Assembly: GCF_000772705.2 (NCBI RefSeq)
Contig: NZ_JSBW02000048.1
Location: 1 to 64,000, forward strand
Origin: Xanthomonas vasicola
GTDB taxonomy: Bacteria > Pseudomonadota > Gammaproteobacteria > Xanthomonadales > Xanthomonadaceae
Reading direction: 5' to 3'
DNA length: 64,000 nt
Positions within the stretch are counted from its first letter, which is position 1; every line of letters starts with the position of its first letter. Of the stretch, positions 63,608 through 64,000 are shown one piece after another. The position numbers and the translations under genes are program-made. Below the pieces are notes generated by a model. It saw only the letters and a list, made by a program, of their open reading frames with translations. It did not search any database and was not told where the DNA came from.

Positions 63608-63619
63608 CGACCCCCAATC

Positions 63620-63638
63620 ATGCGCATACTATGCGCAT
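63620..63638. promoter_or_regulatory. Candidate operator of the CcdAB-type locus
   Basis: Two identical 8-base palindromes, ATGCGCAT, start 11 bases apart (63620 and 63631), 18 bases before the antitoxin start. Paired palindromes one helical turn apart fit autoregulation by a dimeric antitoxin complex. Confidence 0.55.
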
Positions 63639-63655
63639 AACATTGGGAGCCACGC

Positions 63656-63907
63656 ATGAACCGCTACTACGATGTTTCTGCGCAGAAGAAGCCGCTGAAT
63701 CTGACCATCAACGCCGACCTGGCAGCGCAAGCCCGCGCGATGACCGGCAACCTTTCGGCAAAGGTGGAAGAGTTGCTGGCCGAGTACGTCACCAAGGAAC
63801 GCGATAGCCACAGCGCAAGAGCGCTTGAGCTGCAACGCGCCGCGAGCGAATGGAAGGCCTTCACTGAGGCGCACGGCTCCTTCGCCGACGAGTTCTCCAC
63901 GCTATGA
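63656..63907 (+). CDS. CcdA-type antitoxin
   Basis: The 83-residue protein begins MNRYYDVSAQKKPLNLTINA. This is a ribbon-helix-helix N-terminal strand followed by helices (DLAAQARAMTGNLSAKVEEL). The acidic, flexible C-terminus (KAFTEAHGSFADEFSTL) resembles the toxin-wrapping tail of CcdA, including the W-x-A/F...GSFAD(E) pattern. GGGAG precedes the ATG by six bases. The stop overlaps the next start as ATGA, typical of coupled toxin-antitoxin genes. Confidence 0.85.
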   Translation: MNRYYDVSAQKKPLNLTINADLAAQARAMTGNLSAKVEELLAEYVTKERDSHSARALELQRAASEWKAFTEAHGSFADEFSTL

Positions 63908-64000
63908 CCGACCAGTTCGATGTCTACGCCAATGTCGGCCAGAACAAGAACATCCCGTACGTGGTTGTCGTTCAGTCGAAAATTTTCGACGCCTCACCAC
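63904..64000 (+). CDS. CcdB-type toxin, N-terminal part (cut by window edge)
   Basis: ATG 63904 opens MTDQFDVYANVGQNKNIPYV and continues VVVQSKIFDASP to the edge. This matches the first strands of CcdB, which poisons DNA gyrase (family [23 protein letters not shown]-like start). Only 32 residues are visible, so the gyrase-binding C-terminal helix, and therefore activity, cannot be judged. Confidence 0.8.
   Translation, partial: MTDQFDVYANVGQNKNIPYVVVVQSKIFDASP

Overview
The window is a 64-kb, GC-rich chromosomal segment from a Xanthomonas-type gammaproteobacterium (Lysobacteraceae). The grounds are the gene order of the dcw cell-wall/division cluster followed by lpxC, dciA and secA, the MutT-ThiE fusion, the large TonB-dependent receptor, the plant-polysaccharide-type secreted glycosidases, the SAH riboswitch before ahcY, and dispersed GGGAATC-type palindromic repeats. 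The sequence does not settle the species; a plant-associated xanthomonad is the best reading.

Layout. 1-535: truncated IS5-family element. 1.2-3.5 kb: nucleoside uptake and phosphorylation pair. 4.0-6.4 kb: secreted GH98 glycosidase lipoprotein. 6.5-11 kb: dusB, a methyltransferase, a DUF457 membrane protein and metK with a terminator. 11.5-15.9 kb: TonB-dependent receptor with a histidine acid phosphatase lipoprotein. 16.4-17.3 kb: broken SIR2-like gene of lower GC. 17.4-23.7 kb: TetR regulator with a palindromic operator, ppc, and an exported S9 peptidase. 23.8-25.4 kb: SAH riboswitch and ahcY. 25.6-37.4 kb: an accessory stretch with a methyltransferase, two different sulfotransferases around a very small ORF, two DUF proteins, a sugar dehydrogenase, frameshifted VOC and sedolisin genes, a quinone oxidoreductase and a glycosidase. 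37.4-40 kb: metF, a DUF4124-like protein and the Nudix-ThiE fusion.

40.4-62.5 kb is the envelope core. On the minus strand it runs mraZ-rsmH-ftsL-ftsI-murE-murF-mraY-ftsW-murG-murC-ddlB-ftsQ-ftsA-ftsZ, then lpxC, an M23 peptidase and secA, with dciA on the plus strand. Most junctions overlap by 1-11 bases, so the block is probably translationally coupled. murD is missing from its usual place between mraY and ftsW. Palindromic GGGAATC repeats sit at three gene junctions, and two of them are translated as C-terminal tails of MurG and RsmH. Upstream of mraZ there is a five-unit, exactly 10-bp-spaced GTGG-like array, a likely MraZ operator. The window closes with an NRDE-family gene and a CcdAB-type toxin-antitoxin pair cut by the right edge.

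How the genes work together. metK, ahcY and metF supply and recycle S-adenosylmethionine, and ahcY is predicted to be switched on by its own substrate through the riboswitch. The dcw block makes lipid-linked peptidoglycan precursor and assembles the divisome; lpxC starts lipid A synthesis and secA exports envelope proteins. The exported glycosidases, TonB receptor, phosphatase and peptidases form a nutrient-scavenging or host-interaction layer. At least three genes (SIR2-like, VOC, sedolisin) carry frameshifts in the sequence as given.
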